The notes: a model not told the origin generated them from the sequence alone. A stretch of DNA of 64,000 nt from Bacteroidetes bacterium 43-16 (GCA_001897525.1 MKTB01000009.1:1-64000); one strand, 5' to 3'. Counted from the stretch's first letter, positions 1 through 9,026 are shown. Program-made: numbers and translations.

Positions 1-634
1 TAAAGCGGATCAGGCCATTGCGTTCGGGTCTATCTGCTCTTTGAAATTGTGAGGCAAGGTAGAACTCGCCTTTGTAATATTCCAGATCAGCGATAGCTGC
101 ACTCCCTGTCCATACGGTATCAAGTCCCGGAAAGGCGCTCCAAGTTGTGTCGTTCCATATGGCAACACCACCAATGGCATGGCCTGCAATTTCTGTAAAA
201 GTACCGGTTACATAGAGCTTGTCATTAATGACCCTTAAATTTTTAACCCCGGGCCTATTGAGATTAGTGGTGTAGCTCGTCCAATTGTTACCATCCCAGC
301 TAGCCAGACCATAGTCACCGCCTACATAGAGTTTGTCATGGTAGCGGACAATATCCTGTATGAAGCTGGTAGGGGCATTGGGCAAAAGGTCAAAATCAGT
401 GCCATCGAAGGTGATGATATTAACGGTGTCCCCGTTCACTTTTATAAAATACCCACCTATATAACTCTTGTCGGTTATCGAATCGTAATACATGACATTA
501 ATGTCCCGTGCACCATTTCGGTGAATGCTTACCTGGTTAAAGGTATTCCAGAGTGTACTTTGTGCCCTGATTTGTGCTGTTCCGGCAAGCTGGAGCAGGG
601 TATAGAGCAACAGGTATCTTGTGAAATATTTCAT
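1..634 (-). CDS. Secreted protein with propeller-like repeats, partial (C-terminus off window)
   Basis: The minus-strand frame is open from an ATG at 632-634 to the window edge, giving 211 visible residues. The N-terminus has a basic start, a hydrophobic stretch rich in Leu and Tyr, and a likely cleavage after RAQ around residue 25, so it is exported. The visible part contains recurring short segments of the type SYIGG, LYVGG and LYVTG about 40-60 residues apart, as in beta-propeller proteins of Bacteroidota. The start lies 4 bp after the stop of the upstream secreted protein, so the two are probably cotranscribed. By analogy with its neighbour it may carry a C-terminal sorting domain, but that part is outside the window. 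No enzymatic motif is visible. Confidence 0.75.
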   Translation of the reverse strand, partial: MKYFTRYLLLYTLLQLAGTAQIRAQSTLWNTFNQVSIHRNGARDINVMYYDSITDKSYIGGYFIKVNGDTVNIITFDGTDFDLLPNAPTSFIQDIVRYHDKLYVGGDYGLASWDGNNWTSYTTNLNRPGVKNLRVINDKLYVTGTFTEIAGHAIGGVAIWNDTTWSAFPGLDTVWTGSAAIADLEYYKGEFYLASQFQRADRPERNGLIRF

Positions 635-638
635 CTAT

Positions 639-3443
639 TTACAATTTAGTCATTTTATGGGTAATATGTACATTTTCCCCGGTGATCGTGATATAAAACC
701 GGCCTGCCGGCAATGCAGAGCAGTCCAGGTTAAAGGCATTAAGGCCGGCATGTAATAGTTGAGGTATACTGCGCAGCAGGCGACCATTCTGATCATATAT
801 TTGTATCTGCACAGGCCTGTTTTTGTTGCTGCTAATACCCAGGTGAGTACTGTGCTGCACCGGGTTGGGGTATAAGGTACAGGTTATGTCCCCGCTCTTG
901 CGGCCCTCTTTAATGCCGGTGGGCAGGCCATCTATTTTAAAGCGCGAGATAAAGGCATCATAATTAGCGCTATAAGGCTGCGTACCCATATAATAAGCCT
1001 GGTCGCAATAGGAATTGGGGATCATGCTGCCGGGAATGCAGTAGATATAAGGTGCATTGGTCGAATTGGTCTGGCCGGTGAGGTAGAGATAAGGATACTG
1101 TACACACAGCCCTGTGGGAAAGTCATGTTCGTAATCCATGGTATTGGGCGTGCTGCCGCCTCCGAAATAGGTAGACCAGGTCAATTGCTCATGGGCATCC
1201 AGGCTCATGATATAGCTGTCCCATTGAGTGGTGCCTCCTGCATTAGATGCATTCTGGGCCTGCAGGTAAGCCCCATTTGCCGCTGTTACCGAAAGGTTGA
1301 TGCCTGCTATATGGGTCGTGGTGTAGATCCGGTCCCCGTCCAGGACCAGGTTGGCAGCTCTAAAACTCCTGGAAAAATCGGTTTCCTGGGCGCTTGAGGT
1401 CGTATTGTTAAAGGCTAAAGGGGTACTCCAGAGCAGCCTTCGGTCCGGGGAGAATTTCATCAGGGTATTGGTGCTTGCAGGTGTGGAAGGTAATGCCTGG
1501 AAATAGGAATGGCCATTATTGTACAAGGGGGTTAAGCCCAGGCTGTTGGGCGCTGCACCCTGGGGCGCATACTGGCTGCTGATATTATATGTTCCGAGGC
1601 AGAGCAATTGCCCTTTACTGTTGAAGCTGATGTCCATCAAGCCCTCTACAGAAAAGCCTAAAAGCGTACTCCAGACCAGTTTCCGCTTATCGTTAAATGC
1701 AGCAATGAACATATTTTTATTGTAACTGTTATTGCTGTTCTGGAAAAAACTGCCGTCATTAGGGTTGGATAATGGAAAGGAGCAGGTGCTGTGGGCCGAG
1801 GCCGGTGAGGGTGATTCGTTCAGCCCGCCATTGTTATTCCAGGTTTGCCCGCCTATATATACTATGTCATCTTTGGTCGTTACCGTAACGATATTGTCCT
1901 TGCCGCTGCCGCCAAAGAGGGTGCTCCATACCAGGCTCATGTCCCTCAAGCGGAACTGGGCGATAAAACCATCTTCCCTGTCGACAGCACATTTCTGGTT
2001 TTTAAAATAAAAATTATTGTTTGGCCCGGAGTATAAGGGGAAAGAGCCATTGGTCTGCCCATTGGGGCTGTTGGAAAAATTATTGCTGCCCTTGGTATTG
2101 CCCACCAGGTAGAGGTATTGCTGTTGCTGATCGATGTGCAGATATTTAATGATGTCATCAGATGTGCCACCGAAATAGGTTTTATATTTTAATTTGCCTA
2201 AATTGTCGAAGGAGGCCAGCAGGCCATCAAATTTTGAATGGGGCATCGGGGTGCCGCCCTGCCCGGCATCTTTATCTTGATAAAATTGTGCGTATTGGGG
2301 TAATACAGTGCCCGGTATAAGATCATTAGAACAGGTAATCCCGGCTACCCATACTACCCCGGTATTGGCGCTGCTGCTACCGCCTGCATTGGAGGCTAAA
2401 GCGGCTACCTGGTCGAGCTTGCTGCCCCCGTAATAAGTGCCCCATTGCCGGGCCGTATTATCAAATTGAGAAATATACCAGTCATAATGGGTATTGCCTA
2501 CGGGCAAGGTTACGCCGTTTTGTGCGGCAAAATATCGGTTAGGGTCCCAGTGCGACATGGCATGGTATACCGTAGTGCCCTGCCCGCTGCAGATCCGCGC
2601 TTCACTTTGCAGAAAGTCGGCCCCGTAATATACACTCCAGTCCATATTCGCCACACCCAGGGGCTGGGGTGTTTCACTACCTATAGCAAGGACCAGCGTA
2701 TGAGCGGTATTGTAATTGGCGGTAGCCACAGTCACCGTGCCGCTTCCGTTATGATTCCATGCCGGCAGCCATCCCAGAACATTGGTGTTATTGGCATTGT
2801 CAATTTCATAGGCATATGCCTGGGCGAGGCTTAATTCCCAGTTGTTGAGGAACATTTTCAGGCTACCATTGGCCAGCAGTGCAATACTGTCCTGCCCCTG
2901 GAAGAGCAGAGCTATCTGGTCTGGGTCTCCTCCCGGCTTTACCACAAAATACATTTTCATCGCTACACTATTGCTGTACAGGTGCACATCAATGTCGGGG
3001 TAGGCATTCTCGTAGACGATACGGGCATAACCATTTACATCGGTTACCCCGTTGGGGCAATGGGGCAGGTAGTAGTTTAAATGGTCCTTTGCTTCTTCAT
3101 AGGGAATAAGCTGTGCGCAACTTATTTCTTTTTCACGATCACAGGCAAAGATCATATCTATCCGCAGAGCGGTATCTGGCGCATTAGCCTGCGCGGTGTC
3201 CCCAACCATGGTCCTGGTAAATGCAATACCCTCCTGCATCAGGAATGTTTTGGGAAAACCCTGTTCTGTGTAGTATAAAACATCATTACGCAGGTTACCG
3301 GCATTATCAATGATCTGTCCTTTGTTTTCATAATAGAAATTAGCGTTGGAAGGTGCTTGCGGGTTGGGTTCGGGTAAAGTCGATTGTGCGGTGCAGTAAT
3401 GTGCGGCTGCCAGTAAGAGCAGCAGGATGCAATTCTTTTTCAT
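639..3443 (-). CDS. Large secreted beta-propeller (SBBP-type) protein with type IX sorting domain
   Basis: This 934-residue protein starts with a clear signal peptide (Lys-Lys, then Leu/Ala-rich, cleavage near Cys-Thr-Ala-Gln). Residues about 35-250 contain the N-terminal NKGQ-type module that precedes SBBP propellers in Bacteroidota. At least five repeats follow, each with a pattern like F-x(n)-W-S-T-Y/L-F-G-G, as in WSTLFGG, KTYFGG and WSTYFGG. The last 80 residues, from LYPNP to the final KMTKL, look like a type A sorting domain of the type IX secretion system, so the protein is expected at the cell surface or outside. The ATG at 3443 is the natural start because the signal peptide begins there. 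The ligand and function are unknown. Confidence 0.85.
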   Translation of the reverse strand: MKKNCILLLLLAAAHYCTAQSTLPEPNPQAPSNANFYYENKGQIIDNAGNLRNDVLYYTEQGFPKTFLMQEGIAFTRTMVGDTAQANAPDTALRIDMIFACDREKEISCAQLIPYEEAKDHLNYYLPHCPNGVTDVNGYARIVYENAYPDIDVHLYSNSVAMKMYFVVKPGGDPDQIALLFQGQDSIALLANGSLKMFLNNWELSLAQAYAYEIDNANNTNVLGWLPAWNHNGSGTVTVATANYNTAHTLVLAIGSETPQPLGVANMDWSVYYGADFLQSEARICSGQGTTVYHAMSHWDPNRYFAAQNGVTLPVGNTHYDWYISQFDNTARQWGTYYGGSKLDQVAALASNAGGSSSANTGVVWVAGITCSNDLIPGTVLPQYAQFYQDKDAGQGGTPMPHSKFDGLLASFDNLGKLKYKTYFGGTSDDIIKYLHIDQQQQYLYLVGNTKGSNNFSNSPNGQTNGSFPLYSGPNNNFYFKNQKCAVDREDGFIAQFRLRDMSLVWSTLFGGSGKDNIVTVTTKDDIVYIGGQTWNNNGGLNESPSPASAHSTCSFPLSNPNDGSFFQNSNNSYNKNMFIAAFNDKRKLVWSTLLGFSVEGLMDISFNSKGQLLCLGTYNISSQYAPQGAAPNSLGLTPLYNNGHSYFQALPSTPASTNTLMKFSPDRRLLWSTPLAFNNTTSSAQETDFSRSFRAANLVLDGDRIYTTTHIAGINLSVTAANGAYLQAQNASNAGGTTQWDSYIMSLDAHEQLTWSTYFGGGSTPNTMDYEHDFPTGLCVQYPYLYLTGQTNSTNAPYIYCIPGSMIPNSYCDQAYYMGTQPYSANYDAFISRFKIDGLPTGIKEGRKSGDITCTLYPNPVQHSTHLGISSNKNRPVQIQIYDQNGRLLRSIPQLLHAGLNAFNLDCSALPAGRFYITITGENVHITHKMTKL

Positions 3444-3635
3444 TTGTAGTTTTTTGTAGGTTTAGCATGTAAATGTATAATGAAAAATAATATATTGCAA
3501 GTGTGTAGGGCATAATATTGGCTTAGTATGAACCCGTTTTTTTTAAGTAATTGTGATTGAATAAATTAGCATTAATAATATTTCTTTCCCGGGGAGGGAA
3601 AAGGCGTTAAAGTTCATTTATTGTATCTTTAATGG

Positions 3636-4337
3636 ATGAGTTTACACTTGAACTATGATCATTTGAGTCCTGCCGAAGCGATTGCGATCCAGCAGGAGAT
3701 GCGGGAGCAGGTCAACTTGCAGCCCCTGGATATACAGCCCCGTTATGTAGGAGGTGCCGACATTTCTTTCAATAAATATGAAGATACCGTCTATGCCGGG
3801 ATCATTGTCCTTAAATATCCCGGGATGGAGCAGGTGGGACAAGTGACGATCATCTCCAAAACACAGTTTCCTTATATCTCTGGTCTGCTGGCTTTCCGTG
3901 AGGTTCCTGCATTGCTCCTGGCTTGGGACCAGCTGAAGATAAAGCCTGATGTAATGATCCTGGACGGGCAGGGTATCGCCCACGAGCGGCGCATGGGTAT
4001 TGCAACGCATTTTGGCTTATTGAAAGACGTACCAGCTATTGGTTGCGCTAAAAGCAGGCTTACGGGGACTTATAAAGAACCTGCAAACATTGTTTTCGGG
4101 GAGGAACCGCTGATCCATCAGCAGGAACAGGTCGGGGTAGCCTTAAGAACAAAGCTGAACTGCAAGCCGGTCTTTGTGTCGCCGGGGCATAAGGTAAGCA
4201 TCCGGCAAAGTGTGGAAATCATTAAGCACTGTACCCGTAAATACCGTATTCCAGAACCTACCAGGCTGGCACACCTCCTCGTCAATGATGCCAGGATAAG
4301 GGCAAAAAATAATACGCAGTACAATTTATTTGAATAA
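3636..4337 (+). CDS. nfi: Endonuclease V (deoxyinosine 3' endonuclease)
   Basis: A 233-residue protein of normal length for endonuclease V, which nicks DNA at the second phosphodiester bond 3' to deoxyinosine and so starts repair of deaminated adenine. The catalytic acids fall at D42 (GGADISF), E89 (AFREVPA) and D110 (ILDGQG), almost the numbering of the Thermotoga maritima enzyme. The PYISG segment around Y80 is the strand-separating wedge. The C-terminal part contains the expected VSPGHKVS stretch. An ATG at 3632 is out of frame, and 3636 is the in-frame ATG. It stands alone, divergent from the secreted-protein gene upstream. Confidence 0.95.
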   Translation: MSLHLNYDHLSPAEAIAIQQEMREQVNLQPLDIQPRYVGGADISFNKYEDTVYAGIIVLKYPGMEQVGQVTIISKTQFPYISGLLAFREVPALLLAWDQLKIKPDVMILDGQGIAHERRMGIATHFGLLKDVPAIGCAKSRLTGTYKEPANIVFGEEPLIHQQEQVGVALRTKLNCKPVFVSPGHKVSIRQSVEIIKHCTRKYRIPEPTRLAHLLVNDARIRAKNNTQYNLFE

Positions 4338-4484
4338 GGATCTTCAAAACTTTAAGGCCCAGAATTCTTTTCAACAGGTCTATACATTGATCCTTTTGTG
4401 GCCATCATGTTCATTTAATCGCATTTTTTGTTTAAAATTGCAATTCGTTACATGCTTTACTCAACAAGCAAGCGCTCTATTTTA

Positions 4485-5621
4485 ATGACTATTTTGTACA
4501 CGAAACGATTATACCTGTGCTTTGCAATCTTGTTGTGGGCTCAATCTTTATCTGCACAAACAAATGAGCAATGGGAGGGCGTAGGCATCGAGAGCAATTA
4601 CTTTCATAGCAATATGATGCGTCATAGTAAAAAGATCACAGCTCCCCTGGCCCAAAATACCTCTGCCTTTGAACTAAGCCTGACCAAGAAATTTAAAGGG
4701 ACCAGGGACTGGCAAATTCGCCGGGGATACCCGGAAGCCGGTGTAGGCCTTTTTTATTTGAACTATAACAACAGGAATCTATACGGAGAGGTATTCGCAA
4801 TCGTTCCTCATTTAAGATTGCGCATCATCACCAAAGAACGTTTTACCTGGTCGCTGAGGGCCGGTATGGGCTTTGGGTATGTGACGAAACCGTACCAGAG
4901 AGTGCCTCACAATAACCTGGAAAATGAAACCATTGGCGGAAATGTCAATAATTTTACTCCCCTGCAAACTGACCTTCGGTATATCTTCAATAAACATCTG
5001 GAGTTCCAGGCCGGTGCTCACCTGATCCATGTTTCCAATGCCTCTTTCAGAAGACCCAATTTCGGGATCAATATCTGGGGTGTCCAGGCCGGGGTCCGGT
5101 ACTTCCCGGTGACCAATAAGCCGCAAAGGATAGAAAGACCTTTACCGCAACTGAAAAACAGGATACTGGTATATGCTAAAGGGAGTATTGCCTTTATTGA
5201 AAAGGATATGCCCGACGGCGGACTGAACAGGGTCTATAATGCAGGTGTATTTGCCACCAAAAGATACCTGGGCAAAAATAAAGTGATCCTCGGTGCAGAT
5301 TATACTTACAATACCGCGATGTATGCCAATTTGAAATACAACCAGCGCCATATAGGTGAGGAGAATAAATATTCAAGCCAAAGCTCCGTATTCTTAGGGA
5401 ATGAATTTGAGTTCAATCGCTTTGGGATCGTATTGCAGGCGGGTTATTACCTGACGAAAATTGATCAGCAGACGGAAAAATATTACCAAAAGATCGGTGG
5501 TAATTTTTATTTTTACAAGAGTGAAAAGGGTATCCTGAAAGAAGGGATCTTTTCGCTCTTACTTAAAGCCCATACCAACCGGGCTGAACTTTTAGAACTA
5601 GGCTTGAATTTCGGATTTTAG
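4485..5621 (+). CDS. Acyloxyacyl hydrolase / PagL-type lipid A 3-O-deacylase family protein
   Basis: The frame is open from a TTG at 4428, but the ATG at 4485 is chosen because a signal peptide begins there (cleavage near LSAQ), giving 378 residues. The motif HVSNAS around H182/S184 (numbered from 4485), followed by PNFGIN, matches the His-x-Ser-Asn-Ala catalytic region of PagL outer-membrane lipid A deacylases. Alternating aromatic beta-strand patterns fit an outer-membrane barrel. Classical PagL is about half as long; the C-terminal half here has further barrel-like strands and ends in a Phe (LNFGF). The third catalytic residue (Glu) was not located with certainty. The stop is 6 bp before the next gene, so the two may be cotranscribed. 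Confidence 0.72.
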   Translation: MTILYTKRLYLCFAILLWAQSLSAQTNEQWEGVGIESNYFHSNMMRHSKKITAPLAQNTSAFELSLTKKFKGTRDWQIRRGYPEAGVGLFYLNYNNRNLYGEVFAIVPHLRLRIITKERFTWSLRAGMGFGYVTKPYQRVPHNNLENETIGGNVNNFTPLQTDLRYIFNKHLEFQAGAHLIHVSNASFRRPNFGINIWGVQAGVRYFPVTNKPQRIERPLPQLKNRILVYAKGSIAFIEKDMPDGGLNRVYNAGVFATKRYLGKNKVILGADYTYNTAMYANLKYNQRHIGEENKYSSQSSVFLGNEFEFNRFGIVLQAGYYLTKIDQQTEKYYQKIGGNFYFYKSEKGILKEGIFSLLLKAHTNRAELLELGLNFGF

Positions 5622-5627
5622 TACTTT

Positions 5628-6983
5628 ATGACAAGACCATTACCGCAGAACGTATTTACCACTGCTCCTGATTGGGAAGAAGCCGCTTTTACAGAGGCAC
5701 ATCAATCACCTGTACCCACTTCCATCCGGCTCAATCCTTTTAAACCTGCCGATATTCCATTTGAAAGTAAAGTGCCCTGGAGCACTTATGGCCGCTACCT
5801 GCAGGAGCGTCCACGTTTTACACTCGATCCCTTATTTCATGCAGGGGCCTATTATGTACAGGAGGCCTCCTCTATGCTGATTGAACAGGCATTCCGGCAA
5901 ATAGCAGATACTTCAAAACCCATAAAGGCACTGGACCTCTGTGCAGCACCAGGCGGTAAGAGCACTTTGCTGGCCTCCTTACTCAAAGAGGAAGACCTGC
6001 TGATCTCCAATGAAGTGATCCAGACAAGGGCCGGGATACTGGTAGAAAACATGACAAGGTGGGGACAGCTGAATACCTGGGTGACGAATAATGACCCTAA
6101 AGATTTTCGCAGGCTGGACGGCTTCTTTGACCTGATGCTGGTGGATGCACCTTGTAGTGGCTCGGGATTATGGCGTAAAGACCCTAAAGCTATTGATGAG
6201 TGGAGCCCGGCAAATGTCAATTTATGTAAAGAGCGGCAACAGCGCATTCTGGCAGATGCCTTGCCTGCTTTGAAAAAAGAAGGAATACTCATCTACGCGA
6301 CCTGCTCCTTCTCCCCGGAAGAGAACGAGCAAATGGTAGACTGGCTGGTAAAAGAACAGGGGTTAACAGGTTTAAGCCTGGAATTGGATGCCTCCTGGGG
6401 GGTAACGGAAACAATCGCTGATCAATCGCAGGCAAAAGGCTACCGCTGCTATCCCTGGAAAATGAAAGGAGAAGGCTTTTTTATGGCAGTCTTCAGAAAG
6501 AATGAGGGTAATGTAGCCGAACAGCTATGGACGGGCAGCAGCAAGACTAAAGCAGATGAAAAACAGATGAGGCAACTCACTCAGCTCTTCCAGCCTTTTC
6601 TGAACGTGCCCTTTGCATTGTTGCAGCACCAGGAAATGAACTATGCTTTACACCCGGAGCATAGGCAACATTGGGCAGGTTTAAAAAGTAATCTATACAT
6701 TAAAAAAGCAGGTACTGCTCTAGGCCAATTGCTCAAGGATATTGTGCCCGAACATGACCTGGCCATGAGTATCCATTTAGCAAAGGAGGTACCCAGGGTG
6801 CAGCTCGATCACCAGGAAGCCTTGCACTTTTTGAAAAAGGAAGCGGTACAAACCGATAAAGGATTTAAAGGATGGCAGGTAGCCAGCTATCAGCACCTGG
6901 GACTGGGCTGGGGAAAGTGGATGCCCAACCGGATGAACAATTACCTCCCTAAAAGCCACCGCATCAGGATGGATATAGACTAA
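5628..6983 (+). CDS. rsmF: 16S rRNA m5C methyltransferase, RsmF/NOL1-NOP2-Sun family
   Basis: The 451-residue protein has the NOL1/NOP2/Sun methyltransferase core: the SAM-binding loop CAAPGGK at about 105-111, the motif IV Cys in DAPCSGSG (C176) and the motif VI catalytic Cys in YATCSFSPEENE (C226). Both cysteines needed for C5-cytosine methylation are present. Residues about 300-451 form a C-terminal extension of the RsmF type rather than the N-terminal NusB-like domain of RsmB. It lies 6 bp after the PagL-like gene and overlaps the end of the convergent J-domain gene by 4 bp (6980-6983). The exact target cytosine cannot be read from the sequence. Confidence 0.9.
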   Translation: MTRPLPQNVFTTAPDWEEAAFTEAHQSPVPTSIRLNPFKPADIPFESKVPWSTYGRYLQERPRFTLDPLFHAGAYYVQEASSMLIEQAFRQIADTSKPIKALDLCAAPGGKSTLLASLLKEEDLLISNEVIQTRAGILVENMTRWGQLNTWVTNNDPKDFRRLDGFFDLMLVDAPCSGSGLWRKDPKAIDEWSPANVNLCKERQQRILADALPALKKEGILIYATCSFSPEENEQMVDWLVKEQGLTGLSLELDASWGVTETIADQSQAKGYRCYPWKMKGEGFFMAVFRKNEGNVAEQLWTGSSKTKADEKQMRQLTQLFQPFLNVPFALLQHQEMNYALHPEHRQHWAGLKSNLYIKKAGTALGQLLKDIVPEHDLAMSIHLAKEVPRVQLDHQEALHFLKKEAVQTDKGFKGWQVASYQHLGLGWGKWMPNRMNNYLPKSHRIRMDID

Positions 6984-7636
6984 TGACGGGTTTTGGCATA
7001 GAAATACATCAACAGGCAAATTAATACCCCGATGCACAATAAGAGCCAGAAGATATTTTTCTGATACCAGTCGGCACTGCGCTTTTGCTGCTGAATACTG
7101 GAAATTTTAAGCTCAATATCATTAAGTTGCTGCCCCAGTGTATGGCTCAGCCGGTCGAATACCTCGTCCCGGAAAGGTTTAGGCAGATCTTTGCCTAAAA
7201 AGATAATATAATCTGCAAAAACTTCCTGCTCATTTTCATTTGCCCTGGCCTGGAATAGCGCGCTATTTACCTCATTCATCGCATCCAGCAGGAAAGCCGC
7301 CAGGTGATCTTCCAGTATATGAAATTGTTTCTGAATCATTACCGCTTCTGCAAGCCGCTGCAGCCGCTTGATCATGAGTGCGGGGGTAAGGGCCTGGCCC
7401 TGGTAAAATGTTTTTTTCTGGGAAAGCCATAACTCTGTATCATAAGCTTTCCGGAGTTCCGGATTTGTAAGCGTCTGGTAGGCCTCCTGTATCAGCAGGT
7501 AATGTGCCTGGCTGAAGCTGTTGCCCGTGCTTTTGTCCGGGTGGTATTGCATGGCTAATTTTCTGAACGATTTTTTTATCGTCAGGAGATCAGCATCTGC
7601 CGGGATTTCTAATATTTGATAATAAGTGGCCGCCAA
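6980..7636 (-). CDS. J-domain protein with C-terminal membrane anchor
   Basis: A 218-residue protein with an N-terminal J domain (about 4-68) carrying the HPD motif at H32-D34, needed to stimulate Hsp70 ATPase. There is no Gly/Phe region, zinc-finger domain or CTD substrate-binding domain, so it is not DnaJ itself. Residues about 75-190 are helical and Gln/Leu rich, and residues about 193-213 form one transmembrane helix followed by a short basic tail (KTRH). The likely topology is a J domain in the cytoplasm tethered to the inner membrane, recruiting DnaK there. It is convergent with the RsmF gene, overlapping its end by 4 bp. No partner gene is adjacent. Confidence 0.85.
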   Translation of the reverse strand: MAATYYQILEIPADADLLTIKKSFRKLAMQYHPDKSTGNSFSQAHYLLIQEAYQTLTNPELRKAYDTELWLSQKKTFYQGQALTPALMIKRLQRLAEAVMIQKQFHILEDHLAAFLLDAMNEVNSALFQARANENEQEVFADYIIFLGKDLPKPFRDEVFDRLSHTLGQQLNDIELKISSIQQQKRSADWYQKNIFWLLLCIGVLICLLMYFYAKTRH

Positions 7637-7738
7637 AAAAGGATATTGTCATCATACCTATGATGCACAAAAAATAAAGATAGGCATTCTGCAGCGATAT
7701 GGAATATTTTGGTCCTGAATAAAATTTCCCTTTGCCTT

Positions 7739-7768
7739 TTGATTTCTAATAGCAGAATATTATCTTTG
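7739..7768 (+). promoter_or_regulatory. Bacteroidota-type promoter for the 7798 lipoprotein
   Basis: TTG at 7739-7741 and TATCTTTG at 7761-7768 are separated by 19 bp, matching the Bacteroidota primary sigma consensus (TTG near -33, TAnnTTTG near -7). The gene start at 7798 is about 30 bp downstream. Confidence 0.7.
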
Positions 7769-7797
7769 GTAAAATTTGAGAATAAACTACTATCATT

Positions 7798-8055
7798 ATG
7801 CAGAAGCATTTACTAAGTTTTGGTCTTTCGGCAATTCTATTATCGGGCGCGGTTTTTGGGATGACTTCTTGTGTCAGGAGTTACAGGTGCGAGTGTAAAA
7901 TTGCTTATGAAGGTAAGCCCGGACTTCCTACTTCACCTCCGAGAGAGTATGAAATAAAAGATACCAACAAAAATGCGAAAAGCTTATGCCAGGGAGCCTC
8001 TAAGACTTATACAGATATGGGTATCGTGACCATAGAAACTTGTGATTTGAAATAA
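7798..8055 (+). CDS. Small cysteine-containing lipoprotein, function unknown
   Basis: This 85-residue protein has a lipoprotein-type signal peptide ending in GMTSC, where the Cys would be lipidated. The mature part has four further cysteines (in RCECK, SLCQG and ETCDLK), which could form two disulfides in the periplasm. Its own promoter (7739-7768) and a perfect-stem terminator (8071-8110) bracket it, so it is a single-gene transcript. I do not recognise a family; small lipoproteins of this size are common and poorly characterised in Bacteroidota. Confidence 0.75.
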   Translation: MQKHLLSFGLSAILLSGAVFGMTSCVRSYRCECKIAYEGKPGLPTSPPREYEIKDTNKNAKSLCQGASKTYTDMGIVTIETCDLK

Positions 8056-8070
8056 TTTTAATGATCATAT

Positions 8071-8110
8071 AAAGAAGAAAGACATTCCCGTTGGAATGTC
8101 TTTCTTCTTT
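8071..8110. terminator. Bidirectional terminator, 18-bp perfect stem
   Basis: Positions 8071-8088 are perfectly complementary to 8093-8110 with a 4-nt loop, and the arms start with A-rich and end with T-rich runs. It lies between the lipoprotein gene (+) and thioredoxin (-), so it can stop transcription from both sides. Confidence 0.88.
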
Positions 8111-8131
8111 TATTTTATACCCTGCTTTATT

Positions 8132-8431
8132 TTAAGCAAAAGATTTTAAACGTTTGATCAGCTCAGATCCCGGAGCACCACCGGTATGTCTCCATAATAA
8201 TTCCCCTTTTTTGAAGATCATTAAGGTAGGGATTGATTGTACCTGGTACTGTCCGGCGATTTCCTGGAACTTGTCTACGTCGATCTTTACGATCCTTGCA
8301 GTGTCGCCCATTTCATGTTTTACATTATCCAGCACCGGTGCCATAGCCTGGCAAGGTCCGCACCATGTTGCATAAAAGTCAATTAAAACCGGTTGCTCAC
8401 TATTGATCAATTCCTGGAACTTATCTTGCAT
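8132..8431 (-). CDS. trxA: Thioredoxin
   Basis: A 99-residue thioredoxin fold protein with the redox motif WCGPC (C24, C27), the buried aspartate in LIDFYA, and the cis-proline region SIPTLM. It reduces protein disulfides and can take up sulfane sulfur from persulfide-carrying enzymes. It is the last gene of a three-gene minus-strand operon: its ATG at 8431 is 1 bp after the stop of the methyltransferase gene, which itself overlaps the persulfide dioxygenase gene. This context suggests it works with, or reduces products of, the sulfide-oxidising enzymes, although a general thioredoxin role is equally possible. Confidence 0.93.
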   Translation of the reverse strand: MQDKFQELINSEQPVLIDFYATWCGPCQAMAPVLDNVKHEMGDTARIVKIDVDKFQEIAGQYQVQSIPTLMIFKKGELLWRHTGGAPGSELIKRLKSFA

Positions 8432-8432
8432 A

Positions 8433-9026
8433 CTATTTCTTTTTAAAATTTATAAATACTTCAGCTTCTTTTCTGGGAGCAATGCTGTTGTAGCAGGCTT
8501 CCATCTTTTTAATTTCAAAAAGTGTGCCAAAATAGTCTTTATACTCTTCTGCGGTACCACCAAATGGAGGTCCTGCCTGTTCAAATGTCCTGTTGAATAA
8601 AACACCTGCAATTTGTCCGTTCTCCTTTAATAAAGATGCCGTTTTAGCTGCATAGGCCTGCCTTAATGCCGGGTTCAGGGCGCAAAAAAAGGTTTGCTCA
8701 ATGATGAGGTCATATTGTGCTTCATGGCTGAAAAAATCTCCCTGCAATACGTTTATTGCTGTGCAATCCCGGTATTTCTCCTCCAGTTGATGTACTAAAG
8801 TCTCAGAAATGTCGAGTAAAGTAATATTACTGAATCCCAGTTGTACCAGGGTTTCAGCTTCATAAGCATTGCCACATCCGGGAATTAAGATCTTAATGTC
8901 TTTATCCTTTACAGTCTGCATATATTCCACGATGGCAGGAGCTGCATGGCCTATATCCCAGCCGGTTGCTGCCTCTTGCCAGCGTTTGTCCCAATAGTTT
9001 CCGTCTACCAGCTTTGCTGTTTCCAT
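8433..9026 (-). CDS. TPMT-like SAM-dependent methyltransferase in sulfur operon
   Basis: The 197-residue protein resembles the thiopurine S-methyltransferase family: an N-terminal YWDKRWQ segment, TGWDIG, then the SAM-binding motif ILIPGCGNAYEA (about 48-58) and an acidic end of beta 2 (LLDIS). The motif IV region (DLIIEQTFFCALNP) fits bacterial TPMT-like enzymes, which methylate thiols, selenols or tellurite-derived species. Its ATG overlaps the stop of the persulfide dioxygenase gene by one base (9026) and it is followed 1 bp later by thioredoxin, so coupling is tight. A sulfur nucleophile from sulfide metabolism is therefore a plausible acceptor (inference). The true substrate cannot be read from sequence. 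Confidence 0.82.
   Translation of the reverse strand: METAKLVDGNYWDKRWQEAATGWDIGHAAPAIVEYMQTVKDKDIKILIPGCGNAYEAETLVQLGFSNITLLDISETLVHQLEEKYRDCTAINVLQGDFFSHEAQYDLIIEQTFFCALNPALRQAYAAKTASLLKENGQIAGVLFNRTFEQAGPPFGGTAEEYKDYFGTLFEIKKMEACYNSIAPRKEAEVFINFKKK

Noticed and set aside
4428-4484. Upstream TTG start for the PagL-like gene
   Set aside because: The signal peptide begins at the ATG at 4485; the extra residues look unlike a signal and would disturb export.
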